Source: Streptomyces sp. NBC_00659 (lineage in GTDB: Bacteria > Actinomycetota > Actinomycetes > Streptomycetales > Streptomycetaceae). Taken from it: a stretch of DNA of 64,000 bases. The position numbers were made by a program, and so were the translations under genes. Location: contig NZ_CP109031.1 of assembly GCF_036226925.1 (NCBI RefSeq), positions 9,238,001 to 9,302,000 of the forward strand, given 5' to 3'. The notes beneath the pieces were generated by a model that did not search any database, was not told the DNA's origin, and worked only from the letters and a program-made list of their open reading frames with translations. Of the stretch, positions 1-8,383 are shown in pieces; the stretch's first letter is position 1; each line of letters starts with the position of its first letter.

Positions 1-1
1 C

Positions 2-169
2 ACGAGTACGCCTTCAGACATCGGCCACGACTTCCATGCCGGATTCTCCGTGTGGTCCATGCACTCACTGTGGGCCCGTGACCTCGATCCCGAAGCCGAC
101 GAGGACGACGAACGCGCCGTCTCGGAGGCAGTCTCGGTGGCGCCGTACGCCTACTTCGTCGAGGGGTGA
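2..169 (+). CDS. C-terminal end of an unidentified protein (partial)
   Basis: An open frame enters from the left edge and stops at a TGA. About 55 residues are visible, with an acidic stretch (DPEADEDDER) before the end VAPYAYFVEG. Composition and codon use are those of a real Streptomyces gene, but the family is not recognisable from this tail. The next gene starts about 70 bp downstream on the same strand. Confidence 0.5.
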   Translation, partial: TSTPSDIGHDFHAGFSVWSMHSLWARDLDPEADEDDERAVSEAVSVAPYAYFVEG

Positions 170-237
170 GAAGACCGGAGACCTACGCCGGGTCGATCGC
201 GTACCTTGGCCGTCATCGAGGAAGGAGACTGACCTCA

Positions 238-542
238 TGGAGTTTGTCTTCTCCGGTCGAGTGACCGAATGGCGCGGACCGTCGCCGTACTACTTCGTGC
301 GTGTGCCGGACGAGGAGTCCGCCGACATCCGCGAGGTGGCCGCACTGGCCACCTACGGCTGGGGTGTGATCCCGGTCGAGGCTCGGATCGGCGAGGTCGC
401 CTTCCAGACGTCGCTCTTCCCCAAGGACAGCAGCTACCTCCTGCCGCTCAAGATCGCTGTGCGTAAGCCGAGCGGCCTTTCGGCAGGAGACGACGTGACG
501 GTGAGGATGACCATCCGTCTCCACGAACCCCAACCCCGCTAA
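238..542 (+). CDS. DUF1905 family protein
   Basis: This ~101-residue protein begins MEFVFSGRVTEWRG and contains the YYFVRVP, GWGVIPVEARIG and LPLKIAVRK blocks typical of the small beta-rich DUF1905 domain, whose biochemical role is unknown. The ATG at 238 is preferred over upstream in-frame starts because AAGGAG lies 10-15 bp before it and the domain begins at once. The length matches a stand-alone DUF1905 protein. No linked partner suggests a pathway. Confidence 0.85.
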
Positions 543-573
543 GGTCCACGGTCACGACGCCAGCGGCCGGTGG

Positions 574-622
574 GGTCTGTGAACGCGGCTTGGTGATCCA
601 TGTCAAGCCGTGCTCACAGACC
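574..622. repeat. Palindromic hairpin repeat, copy A
   Basis: Two 19-nt arms, GGTCTGTGAACGCGGCTTG (574-592) and its near-complement (604-622), pair at 17 of 19 positions around an 11-nt loop. Related sequence occurs at 2246-2299 (full palindrome) and 5431-5457 (one arm plus loop). It lies between two rightward genes. It could act as a terminator, a REP-like element, or a small non-autonomous mobile element end. Confidence 0.75.
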
Positions 623-704
623 TTTCGTGAGTCGGCACCACGCATCCCTGGCCGCGCACGAAGCCCGATGCCAGATCTTGAGCGTCCGTCGTAGCCTTTG
701 CCTC

Positions 705-1478
705 GTGACCAGCGAGAATCAGCAGACTGACAATCTGACGCCCGATGAACTGCCTGATCATCAGTCGTTGTTGGACGGCACGGCTTGGGCCTCACTCGGC
801 ACCGCGAGAGGGAACGGCGGATTTTTGTCGGCCACGCTGCCTCGCCTCCTCGACGCCGACCCGACGATTCAGATCAGGGCCATCAGCGAACTGGAGCCGG
901 TATGCCATCAGAACAGCTTCTACGAAGCCACGCTCCCCGTAGCGCTGTATGTGGCCGCGATCCTCGCCCACCCCGCAACGGCGACCGTCGGGCCTGGCCG
1001 TCGGGCTGACTCGGAAAGAGACTGTCCGGTGAGGGCGGCTCTGCTGGACTGGCTTGGATCACTCGCCTACGACGCCGACGACGAGCGCCTTGCCGTCGTC
1101 GAGCGTCACTTCAACAGTGACGACCTCGACGATTATCCAGAAATGCGCGTCTTCCTGGACCACCGCCCCACGTTCTACCGTGCCGTTTCAGCTTTCCTGG
1201 GCCACGAAAACACTGCTGTTCGTGAGGCCGCGGTCGTTGCCGCCATCCCCTTGATCGAGCATCCCGCCCTCATTTGTCACAGAGACGAACTCGGACGCCG
1301 CGTCCATCGCCTCCTCGCCACCAGTACCAATCGCTACAACCGCAACCGCTGTCTGGACGCACTCAAGAACTGGGGCTACGACATCGCTGCCCTGGAGAGC
1401 CCAGCCGACGTTGCAGCACGCGCTCGATATATCCGTGATGTCCGGACCGGCGGCTGCACGGAGGAACCTCCGTCCTGA
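705..1478 (+). CDS. HEAT-repeat-like hypothetical protein
   Basis: This ~257-residue protein lacks a signal peptide or membrane segments and looks wholly helical. Helical pairs such as ATLPRLLDADPTIQIRAISEL and SAFLGHENTAVREAAVVAAI resemble HEAT/armadillo repeats, which usually mediate protein contacts. The GTG at 705 is chosen because residues before it are Arg/Ser-rich and overlap the palindrome; a start at 600 cannot be excluded. No ribosome-binding site is obvious for either. Function is unknown. Confidence 0.65.
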   Translation: MTSENQQTDNLTPDELPDHQSLLDGTAWASLGTARGNGGFLSATLPRLLDADPTIQIRAISELEPVCHQNSFYEATLPVALYVAAILAHPATATVGPGRRADSERDCPVRAALLDWLGSLAYDADDERLAVVERHFNSDDLDDYPEMRVFLDHRPTFYRAVSAFLGHENTAVREAAVVAAIPLIEHPALICHRDELGRRVHRLLATSTNRYNRNRCLDALKNWGYDIAALESPADVAARARYIRDVRTGGCTEEPPS

Positions 1479-1483
1479 CTCCG

Positions 1484-1748
1484 GACGCTACTTGGCCCGC
1501 ACGGGCGACTGCCTGCCGCCCGCGGCCGGCGTGCTCCGTCGCGTTGCGCAACGGTCGAAAATCGGTGGTCAACAGAGTCGGCCGAGCCCACGCTGTACGC
1601 CATGGAAGAACCGCACCGCAGGATCCGCGCGCTCCACACGGCGTCCACGATCACCGTCTACCAGGCGTACCGCCCGGAGATCGGCGGACCCGCCGCCCGC
1701 AAGGGTCGTTTCCCCGCCGCGTGGAAGCCTGGCCGCATGACGTGGATC
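1484..1748 (+). repeat. Inverted dispersed repeat, left copy (DUF4291 upstream and 5' end)
   Basis: This 265-bp block matches the reverse complement of 5452-5716 closely, including about 118 bp of upstream DNA and the first ~49 codons of the DUF4291 gene. Homology stops just after the ATGACGTGGATC stretch in both copies. This left copy continues into a full gene, so it is presumably the parental one. Confidence 0.8.
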
Positions 1749-2195
1749 AAACCCAGTTTCATGTGGATGATGTACCGCTCCGGCTGGGGCACGAAGGAGG
1801 GTCAGGAGACCGTCCTTGCCGTCGAGATCACTCGCGACGGCTTCGACTGGGCGCTGCGCCATGCCTGCCTGTCGAGTTACGTTCGCGGACTGCATCCCGA
1901 TCGCGGCACCTGGCAGCGTGTCCTCAAGCGCGCACCGGCCCGTGTCCAGTGGGATCCCGAACGCGACCTGAACCTGCGTCCCTTGCCGTACCGCTCGCTG
2001 CAACTGGGGCTCTCGGGTGAGGCATCGTCGCGTTACGCGGACGAGTGGATAGTGTCCATCAGCGACGTGACCCCGCTCGCCAACGAGATCCACGCACTCG
2101 TCAGGGACGGCGAACTGGACTCAGCCACCCGACTGCTCCCCCAGGAACAGGAGTACCCCGCCAGTGCAGAACTCCTGGCACACCTACATCCCTGA
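1602..2195 (+). CDS. DUF4291 family protein
   Basis: The 197-residue product has the conserved DUF4291 blocks: TITVYQAYRPEIG near the N-terminus, MTWIKPSFMWMMYRSGWGTK around residues 46-65, and the C-terminal YADEWIVSISDVTPLA region. Length matches the family. The domain is widespread in actinobacteria and eukaryotes but has no assigned reaction. The ATG at 1602 begins the conserved region (MEEPHRRIRALHTAS). A truncated second copy lies inverted at 5452-5598. A hairpin repeat follows the gene at 2246. Confidence 0.88.
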   Translation: MEEPHRRIRALHTASTITVYQAYRPEIGGPAARKGRFPAAWKPGRMTWIKPSFMWMMYRSGWGTKEGQETVLAVEITRDGFDWALRHACLSSYVRGLHPDRGTWQRVLKRAPARVQWDPERDLNLRPLPYRSLQLGLSGEASSRYADEWIVSISDVTPLANEIHALVRDGELDSATRLLPQEQEYPASAELLAHLHP

Positions 2196-2245
2196 CCGGT
2201 GATCAGGGCACAACCGGGGGCATCGCTCACGGGTCCCATGGCGGC

Positions 2246-2299
2246 AAAGGTCTGTGAACGCTGCTTGATGATCCTGTCAAGGCTCGTTCACAGACCTTT
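2246..2299. repeat. Palindromic hairpin repeat, copy B
   Basis: The arms AAAGGTCTGTGAACG... and ...CGTTCACAGACCTTT form a 23-bp stem with three mismatches around a short loop. It lies about 50 bp after the DUF4291 stop codon. Sequence identity to copy A in the outer arms, despite unrelated flanks, shows a dispersed element rather than a chance terminator. Confidence 0.75.
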
Positions 2300-2565
2300 G
2301 CGTCGACGCCGATACTCGCCGATCCGAAGGCTCTGCCGCTGTCAGTACAAGTACTCGTTCCGCGTTGTGCGGTACGACCACGGCTCGCGGGGGAGAGCCT
2401 CCAGGGCCGTGCGCCGACCCTGGTCTCTCGATCACAACTGGGGCGCCGGTGGCAGCGGTTGCCATGGTGCCTCTTCGCTGCCGCCGACCGTGGGAGAGCA
2501 GACCGTACGGGATGCAGATCCACGGCGTTGGCCATGCGGGCCATCATGCCGCGTCGGCGCGACGC

Positions 2566-2982
2566 TCAGGTCGTGTCGCGCTTCGCGGCCGACGGCGAGG
2601 GTGGTTGCTCGTCGCGGCTCTCCGAGGTGAAGGCGTCGCGGCGAGCGAGGGTCACCGCCAGAGGCAGACCCAGCCGCTCGGCCGCGCGTCGCCGGACGCT
2701 CACCTGCGCTCGGGTCCGGGGCCGGAAGGAGGGGAGCCGCGAGCAGCCGCAGCCAGGGCGGTGATCGTAGGTCAGCCCCTCCGCGAGAACGGTCGCAACG
2801 ACGGACCATGCCTTCGTGTCGCGTCGCCGGGGCGCGGCGAAGTCGTAGCCGGCGAAGACGAGCTGTCCACGACAGCCAGGACAGATGTGCTTCCGGATCG
2901 GCCACGCGCTGCCCTGGAAGGCGAGCCGGCACGCGACGCACACGTAGTGCCGGAAGGCGCCGTTGAACGCGTGGTAGCACAT
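2566..2982 (-). CDS. Zinc-ribbon hypothetical protein
   Basis: The 138-residue protein starts MCYHAFNGAFRHYVCVACRLAF and carries two Cys pairs, CVAC and CPGC, about 21 residues apart, a likely structural zinc ribbon. FAAPRRRDTKAW and a later GCGCS Cys cluster follow. Streptomyces genomes hold many small paralogues of this layout, some misnamed deoxyxylulose-phosphate synthase; nothing here supports an enzyme. The ATG at 2982 is chosen because the fold begins there, while upstream in-frame sequence is Arg/Pro-rich and non-conserved. The tail is long and low-complexity. Confidence 0.7.
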   Translation of the reverse strand: MCYHAFNGAFRHYVCVACRLAFQGSAWPIRKHICPGCRGQLVFAGYDFAAPRRRDTKAWSVVATVLAEGLTYDHRPGCGCSRLPSFRPRTRAQVSVRRRAAERLGLPLAVTLARRDAFTSESRDEQPPSPSAAKRDTT

Positions 2983-3299
2983 GGTTCGACAGGGTACGCA
3001 TCGTCCGCGGGTGGGCCCAAGCGAATTCCTGGTGCCCGATCTGGCCAGTCGGCCGCCGGTCAGTCGCTGTAGCGGGCGAGGGGTGTGGACGAGCGAACAG
3101 CGGGACAGCCCTTGGTTGCCGCGTCGTGGCCGGTGGCCTCCTGGGCGAAGCAGCCGCAGGACTTCGGAGAGGTCCCAGCGCTGGGCGTAGTCCACGGCCG
3201 GGCTTGTCCACCCGTGACTCGCCCCAAGCCAAACAGAGCGGCGAATCTGTATGATGGGCACTACAAGCAGAGCAGCGATTCCTTTTGCTGGAGGGTGCA
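2983..3299. other. Intergenic region between zinc-ribbon gene and TetR gene
   Basis: No convincing gene is seen in these 317 bp. The two genes diverge, so promoters are expected. A TATGAT hexamer at 3250-3255 is a possible -10 box for the TetR gene, without a good -35 partner. Confidence 0.5.
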
Positions 3300-3857
3300 G
3301 TGCCGCGGCTTACCGACGCACGCAAGGAACTTCGACGCACCCAGATCACCGAGGCCGCCGTACGCTGCTTCAGCCGCAACGGCCTGGAGCGGACCTCGAT
3401 CGCCGACATCACGGCCGAGTCCGGCCTCTCGAACGGCTCGATCTACGCCCACTACCGCAGCAAGGCCGACCTGGTCCAGGCCTCCGCCCACGCGGTGCTC
3501 ACCAAGCGCGCCGAAGCCCTCGGCGACTACGCCGCGAGCGACACCCCGCCCGGCCCCGACGAACTGCTCGCCCGCCTGATCGCCGCGATCGACCCCGCCG
3601 AAGCCCGCGTCGGCGTGCAGACCTGGGCCGAGGCGACCACCAACCCGGCCATCCGCGGCATCGTCGTCGACACGATCGACCGGATGCGCGCCATGGTGCA
3701 CGACTGCGTCATGGCCCACCTGGTCAAGGTCGAGCACCTCGACCCGGCCGAGGCCCAGGAGCAGGTCATCCCGATCACCGACCGGGTGATGGCGCTCTAC
3801 CTGGCCGAACTGCTGCACACCGCCTTGCAGTCACCGGCCGAGGAGACAGCGTCATGA
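3300..3857 (+). CDS. TetR family transcriptional regulator
   Basis: The protein is 185 residues. Its N-terminus (RRTQITEAAVRCFSRNGLE, then TSIADITAESGLSNGSIYAHYRSKADL) is a classic TetR helix-turn-helix at about residues 12-58, followed by an all-helical ligand domain. The GTG at 3300 sits 6 bp after GGAGGG. Its stop overlaps the ATG of an aldo/keto reductase remnant (ATGA), and a quinone oxidoreductase follows, so it probably controls a small redox-detoxification operon. The ligand is unknown. Confidence 0.88.
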   Translation: MPRLTDARKELRRTQITEAAVRCFSRNGLERTSIADITAESGLSNGSIYAHYRSKADLVQASAHAVLTKRAEALGDYAASDTPPGPDELLARLIAAIDPAEARVGVQTWAEATTNPAIRGIVVDTIDRMRAMVHDCVMAHLVKVEHLDPAEAQEQVIPITDRVMALYLAELLHTALQSPAEETAS

Positions 3858-4117
3858 CCACCTCGACCGCTTCGTTAGCAGCCCGCACCGTTTTCCGGAT
3901 CGGTCACGGCGCCTTGCAGCTCGAGCGCCTGCACGACCGCCGCAGCGACGCCGTCGCGCTGCTGCGCCGCGCCCCGAACGTGCTGCTCATCCCCGGTACC
4001 GCCAACGCCGCCCACCTGGAGGCCAACATCGCGGCCGACGAGATCGCCCTCGACGCCGCGACCCTCGCCACCCTCGACGTCATCGAGTCCCGCTCCAACG
4101 AAGTCCCCATCGGCTGA
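3854..4117 (+). pseudogene. Aldo/keto reductase with large internal deletion
   Basis: Only 87 codons remain. The first ~40 match an aldo/keto reductase N-terminus (FRIGHGALQLERLHD...), and the rest matches the C-terminal cofactor-proximal part (LLIPGTANAAHLEANI, then ALDAATLATLD). Roughly 190 residues of barrel, including the catalytic Tyr and Lys, are missing, yet the frame is retained across the join near 3973. The ATG overlaps the TetR stop, and codon 8 is a rare TTA. An intact family member is about 280 residues. Confidence 0.75.
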
Positions 4118-4207
4118 CGGGAACCAACCGGGCCCGGCTCGCGATCACAGCCCGGGCACCCGACCACGGCGCACAGCCCATGTCCGCCAAGGATCTAAGG
4201 ACAGATC

Positions 4208-5227
4208 ATGAAAGCCATCATCTACCGCGACAACGGCGGCCCCGAGGTTCTCCAGTTAGTCGACCGGGACCTGCCCGTACCCGGCCCCGGCGAGGTCCGT
4301 GTCCGGGTCGCCGTGTCCGGAGTCAACCCGACCGACTGGCAAGCCCGCTCAGGCGTCGCCCATGCCAAGCTGTTCGCCGAGGTCACCCCGCACCTGGACG
4401 GTGCCGGTGTGATCGAGGCCGTGGGCGAGGGGGTCGAGCAGAGCCGGACCGGCCAGCGGGTCTGGCTGTACATGGCCGCCGCCGGGCGGCCCACCGGCAC
4501 CGCCGCCGAGTACACCGTCGTACCCGCCGAGCGGGCCGTGCCGCTGCCCGACGATGCCGGCTTCGGCCTCGGTGCCTCACTCGGCGTCCCCGCGCTGACC
4601 GCTCATCGCGCGCTCACCGTCACCGAGGACGGACCCGGCCGTCTCCGTCCCGGGGCGCTCGACGACCAGGTCGTGCTCGCCGCGGGCGGGGCCGGGGCGG
4701 TCGGGCACGCCGTGATCCAGCTCGCCCGCTGGGCCGGCGCCACCGTGATCAGCACGGTCAGCGGCCCGGAGAAGGCCCGGCTGGCCACCGCCGCCGGCGC
4801 TCACCACGTGATCAACTATCGCGAAGGCGACCCGGCCACCGAGATCCGCAAGATCGCCCCGGACGGCGTCGACATCATCGCCGAGGTGGCGCTCGGCGCG
4901 AACCTCGCACTGGACCTGGCCGTGCTACGGACGCGCGGCACGATCGCGACCTACGCCAACGACGGCGGCAAGCCGGTCGAACTGAACGTGCTGCAGAACA
5001 TGGTGCTCAACACACGCCTTCAGTTCCTGGTGCTCTACACGGCAGGCCCGGAGGCACGCGCTGCGGCCGTCGAGGACGTCGCCGCCGCGGTCCGCGACGG
5101 CGCCCTGCCGGTCGGCGAAGAACACGGCCTGCCACTGCTCCGTCTCCCGCTCCACCGCACTGCCGACGCACACCGGGCAGTGGAAAGCGGCGCGGTCGGC
5201 AAAGTCCTGGTGGACATCACGTCCTGA
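4208..5227 (+). CDS. NADPH:quinone oxidoreductase (zinc-free MDR family)
   Basis: The 339-residue medium-chain dehydrogenase/reductase has an N-terminal GroES-like half (MKAIIYRDNGGPEVLQL, GVNPTDWQARSG) and a Rossmann half with AGGAGAVG at residues 159-166. The zinc ligands of alcohol dehydrogenases are absent, as in quinone/enone reductases. It probably reduces quinones or activated alkenes with NADPH in the cytosol. The gene lies 90 bp after the aldo/keto reductase remnant and may share the upstream TetR. Codon 17 (4256-4258) is a rare TTA, implying possible bldA tRNA control. Confidence 0.87.
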   Translation: MKAIIYRDNGGPEVLQLVDRDLPVPGPGEVRVRVAVSGVNPTDWQARSGVAHAKLFAEVTPHLDGAGVIEAVGEGVEQSRTGQRVWLYMAAAGRPTGTAAEYTVVPAERAVPLPDDAGFGLGASLGVPALTAHRALTVTEDGPGRLRPGALDDQVVLAAGGAGAVGHAVIQLARWAGATVISTVSGPEKARLATAAGAHHVINYREGDPATEIRKIAPDGVDIIAEVALGANLALDLAVLRTRGTIATYANDGGKPVELNVLQNMVLNTRLQFLVLYTAGPEARAAAVEDVAAAVRDGALPVGEEHGLPLLRLPLHRTADAHRAVESGAVGKVLVDITS

Positions 5228-5430
5228 CCCATGGTCAGCCGCCGTGCCGACATCTGCGCGTAGCCGCAATCGGCACGCCGCAGCTCCTCCGACCGCGGTC
5301 GACGAACTGGTCCGCTGCGGCAGCGAGTTCGACGGCATGGACCATCATGGCGCGGATGCGGGACGCCCCGGCGGGGCCGACCTCCGGGGCGTGGAAGGCC
5401 AGTTCTGGCTCCTGGAGAACCGCCTGTTGA

Positions 5431-5457
5431 GGTCTGTGAACGCGGCTTGACGATCCA
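5431..5457. repeat. Palindromic repeat, half copy C
   Basis: Sequence GGTCTGTGAACGCGGCTTG matches the left arm of copy A exactly, and the loop-like GATCCACGTCA follows. The other arm is replaced by the inverted DUF4291 fragment, so the fusion point is inside the loop. DNA from 5228 to 5430 holds no supported gene, although a short leftward frame (VLQEPELAFHAPEVGPAG...) may be another remnant. Confidence 0.65.
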
Positions 5458-5598
5458 CGTCATACGATGCCGCAGCCACGCGGAAGGAAAGCGGCCGTCG
5501 CGGACGGCGGGCAGTCCGATTTCAGGGGAGTAAGCCTGGTAGACGGTGATCGTGGACGCCGTGTGGAGCGCGCGGATCCTGCGGTGCGGTTCTTCCAT
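5452..5598 (-). pseudogene. DUF4291 gene fragment (inverted copy)
   Basis: The frame from 5598 begins MEEPHRRIRALHTAS like the intact gene at 1602, keeps about 46 codons, then passes from MTWI directly into the palindrome arm (VKPRSQT). The C-terminal three quarters of the family domain are gone. With its upstream DNA it forms the inverted repeat 5452-5716. Translation would give a short hybrid peptide. Confidence 0.8.
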
Positions 5599-5758
5599 GG
5601 CGTACAGCGTGGGCTCGGCCGGCACCGGTGGCCACCGATTTTCGACCGTTGCTCGCCGCGACGGAGCACGCAGGCCGCGGGCGGCAGGCATTCGCCCGAG
5701 CGGGCCAAGTAGCGTCTGTCTCGGAAGCCGTTGCCATACCGATCATGGAGTCTGCCGA

Positions 5759-5774
5759 TCGAACGGGAGTTCGG
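5759..5774. promoter_or_regulatory. Candidate LexA (SOS) box
   Basis: TCGAACGGGAGTTCGG matches the actinobacterial SOS-box pattern TCGAAC-N4-GTTCGA at all fixed positions but the last. It lies about 100 bp upstream of the GNAT gene start at 5876, a plausible promoter position. One isolated site is weak evidence. Confidence 0.4.
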
Positions 5775-5875
5775 TCGGGTGATCGCGTGCCCCGCCCGGC
5801 ATGAGAGCGGGGCCTGGCGGTGTACGGGGAAAATTCAGGGGAGCGGACGGCCGCGCGCTGCTACGGTCGGGCGCC

Positions 5876-6379
5876 ATGAGCTGGCTTCCCGATCACTTCG
5901 TCCACCCCGTCCTGGTACCGCTGCCGGGCGGTGGTCATCACCTGCGGCCGATCCGGGAGGCGGACACCCCGCTCGACTATCCGGCTGTGATGGGTTCGCG
6001 CGAGCGGCTGTGGACCATCTTCGGCCCGGCCTGGGGCTGGCCCGCGGCCACCATGACCTACGAGGCCGACCAGGCCGACCTGTTGCGGCACGAGAAGGAG
6101 ATCGCCGCACACCTGTCGTTCAACTACGCGCTGTTCGACGCGGCGGAGACAGCTCTGCTCGGCTGCGTCTACATCGACCCACCGGAGAGGGCCGGCGCGG
6201 ACGGCGAGATCTCCTGGTGGGTGGTGGACGAGCTGGTGGGCAGCAAGGTCGAGCAGGCCCTCGACGCGCTGGTGCCGCAGTGGATCGCCGCCGACTGGCC
6301 GTTCGGGCAGCCGCGCTTCCTCGGCCGCGAGATCTCCTGGTCGGACTGGCTCGCCCTGCCGGAGCATCCCGACACGTAA
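5876..6379 (+). CDS. GNAT-like N-acetyltransferase
   Basis: The 167-residue protein has HLRPIREADTPLDYPAVMGS near the start and a central GCVYIDPPERAGADGEISWWV strand resembling the core of GNAT acetyltransferases. The acetyl-CoA-binding Q/RxxGxG/A loop is not clear; the corresponding region reads DELVGSKVEQALDALVPQWI, as in related Streptomyces proteins. The ATG at 5876 follows an Arg/Gly-rich non-coding stretch. It is probably cytosolic with unknown substrate. A possible LexA box lies upstream. Confidence 0.65.
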   Translation: MSWLPDHFVHPVLVPLPGGGHHLRPIREADTPLDYPAVMGSRERLWTIFGPAWGWPAATMTYEADQADLLRHEKEIAAHLSFNYALFDAAETALLGCVYIDPPERAGADGEISWWVVDELVGSKVEQALDALVPQWIAADWPFGQPRFLGREISWSDWLALPEHPDT

Positions 6380-6760
6380 GTGGTTGCTACCCGTACCCAT
6401 CTTGAAGACTGTCGATCGAACCAGTCGGTCAAGGCGGACGCCGTCGTCGGATCCGACAGGCGCGGGTTCGACGGCGGCAAGCTGATCAATGACGGGCTGG
6501 GCCTGCTGCCCGGCTCGGTCTGCCCGCACTATGACAGTGAACCGGGCCGCCGCTTCTCCTGCCAAGCAGCCGTGGCCGCAGGCGCGCTCCCCGCCGGGTG
6601 GGCGCTGGAGGACGGTGTCGGCGCCCTCTTCACGGACGGCCTCCTGGCGGAGACGGTGATCCGCACGCCGCAGGCCCACCTGTTTCAGGTCGAGCCGGAC
6701 GGGGAGAACGGAGTCACGGAGCGAGCCCTGCCGTGCCGCTTGCTCCCTGAAGCACGGTGA
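6380..6760 (+). pseudogene. Peptidase E-like (S51 / class I GATase-like) C-terminal fragment
   Basis: From about 6470 the frame reads GGKLINDGLGLLPGSVCPHYDSE and then AAVAAGALPAGWALEDGVGALF, the C-terminal part of actinobacterial peptidase E-like proteins (aspartyl dipeptidase family S51). The N-terminal half with the nucleophile Ser elbow is missing. The first ~30 codons after the GNAT stop show no homology and mark the deletion junction. It has no valid start of its own. Confidence 0.7.
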
Positions 6761-6917
6761 TCCTCCTCGGCGCCTTCCAACAGGCGGGGGCGTTCCGGTT
6801 GCGGCCGTTCGCCGTGGGAGGGAAGGCGGGATGGGCGGCGCGGACGCCCCGGGGACCGGGGTGCGGTGTCCGCCGTGACAAGCTGTGCTTCCCACTGCCC
6901 GCTACCAGGAGGTCACC

Positions 6918-7151
6918 ATGGCTGCAGAGTCTCCATTGCCCGAAGAGCCGGTAGACGGCGAGAGCCGTTCCCTCTCGCCCGACGATGATGCCCAGGACGA
7001 CTTGAAGCGCAAGTTCCGGGAGGCTCTGGCGCGCAAGCGTGGTACGCAGGCGGACGCCGCCCTCACTGCGAGCACCAACACGTCGAAGGTCCACGGCACG
7101 CACGGCCCGGCCGCGAGTCAGCGGTCGTTCCGTCGAAAGAGCGGTGGCTGA
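6918..7151 (+). CDS. DUF5302 family small protein
   Basis: The 77-residue protein is acidic at the start and ends with KVHGTHGPAASQRSFRRKSGG, the hallmark of DUF5302. The middle (DLKRKFREALARKRG) is a basic amphipathic helix. AGGAGG lies 5 bp before the ATG. The function is unknown, but the family is conserved across Streptomyces. The last ~33 codons are duplicated at 42035-42132, forming the left edge of the long direct repeat. Confidence 0.85.
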   Translation: MAAESPLPEEPVDGESRSLSPDDDAQDDLKRKFREALARKRGTQADAALTASTNTSKVHGTHGPAASQRSFRRKSGG

Positions 7152-8383
7152 GTCGTAACGGCCTCAAGACGGGACTCGGCAGCGTCAGGCGATTTCTGGC
7201 GCTGGCCGATTGAGCCGTGACCAACCACGGCATCGAGCGGTCCGCCCTGGGCAACGACGCTGAACCGGCCGACTCGGCCGAGACACCCGACTGAACGACG
7301 AGCCACGCGAGTCGGTCTGCGGCAACATTCGCGGCGTAGCGACACCATCCGCCCCCCGAAACGTACCTGCCGGGGGCGGACGGCAGTCCCTTTGGGGGCC
7401 TGCGGGCCTCCGGCGGTGGATGCGCCGCATGGCCGACGTCCGCGTCGTCCGCTTCGCTGTCACCGTTGCCCATCGGTCGGCGGCGAGCAGTTGTTGGAAG
7501 GCGGGCGATGTGTCGTCGGCGGCCGCGACGTCGACGACGACGACGACCAGGCTTGGCAGGCTTACGTGCGTCTCGTCGATCGGGTTCATGTACGGCATTA
7601 CGCCCAGGCGTTCCGCGAGAGTCCGAGGAGAACGGCATCGAGCTCGCGGGACCTTGAAGCCGGCCCTTCGGCCTCGCATTCATCGGACTCCCCTGCCGCA
7701 TCGGACCGAAGCATGCATGACACGAAGTGGCAGGGGAAGGCAGAACACCTCCCCGTAGGACTGCCCGGCATGCCTACGCCATGCCGGAGAAGGCGGCCTG
7801 CGATGCGGAATACGGGGCCCGGCCGCAGGCCTGCGCGGTAACCGACCCCGGGGCGCTCTGGCGGCACTCCGGGCGGCCGGTGAGGCGAATGACCTTGCGC
7901 CTGCGTGATCCAGGGCGAGCGCCAGGTCCCTCGGGCGACGGCGGATCGTGCGATGCAGCGGCGAAGAAGGCCGTCCAGCCGCGCGGAATGCGTTCCCGCT
8001 GTCGGTTGGCTTGCCGTCGAGGTCGAGCAGGGCGAGGGGCCGGTGGGCGGCCGACGAGCGGCCCGTGCAGGGCGTGCAGGGTGTGCAGGGTGTGCAGCAC
8101 GAGTTCGACGCCGATGAAGCCGAGGATGATCGCCAGCCCGTACGTGAGGTGGGCGAGCCTCTTGAGCAGGCCGCCGATGAGGAAGTACAGCCGGCGCAGG
8201 CCCATCAGGGCGAACGCGTTGGCGGTGAGGACGATGTACGGCTCCTCGGTCAGTGCGTAGACGGCGGGGACGGAATCCAGTGTGAACCGCAGGTCCGTGG
8301 AGCCGATCGCCGGCAGGACCACCAGCATCGGGGTCATCACGCGTCTGCCGTTCTGCCGGACCCACAGCTTGGTGCCGTGGTCT
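7054..8383. repeat. Long imperfect direct repeat, left copy
   Basis: The block covers the 3' end of DUF5302, a ~900-bp spacer and the middle of a TerC gene. It matches 42035-43196 in the same orientation. The first ~140 bp differ at only a few positions. The copies differ by indels, including a GAC triplet expansion near 7530-7550 and extra spacer DNA here. The left copy keeps DUF5302 whole and TerC broken; the right copy is the reciprocal. Confidence 0.85.
7185..7589 (-). pseudogene. DUF6207-like fragment
   Basis: The leftward frame begins MNPIDETHVSLPSLVVVVVDVAAADDTSPAFQQLLAADRWATVTAKRTTR, resembling the ~70-residue Streptomyces DUF6207 family. A valine run encoded by repeated GTC (GAC on the plus strand) interrupts the usual VVDVAAADD block, and the sequence after TTR diverges. 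It is either a decayed copy or an altered gene. The corresponding part of the right repeat is shifted out of frame. Confidence 0.4.
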
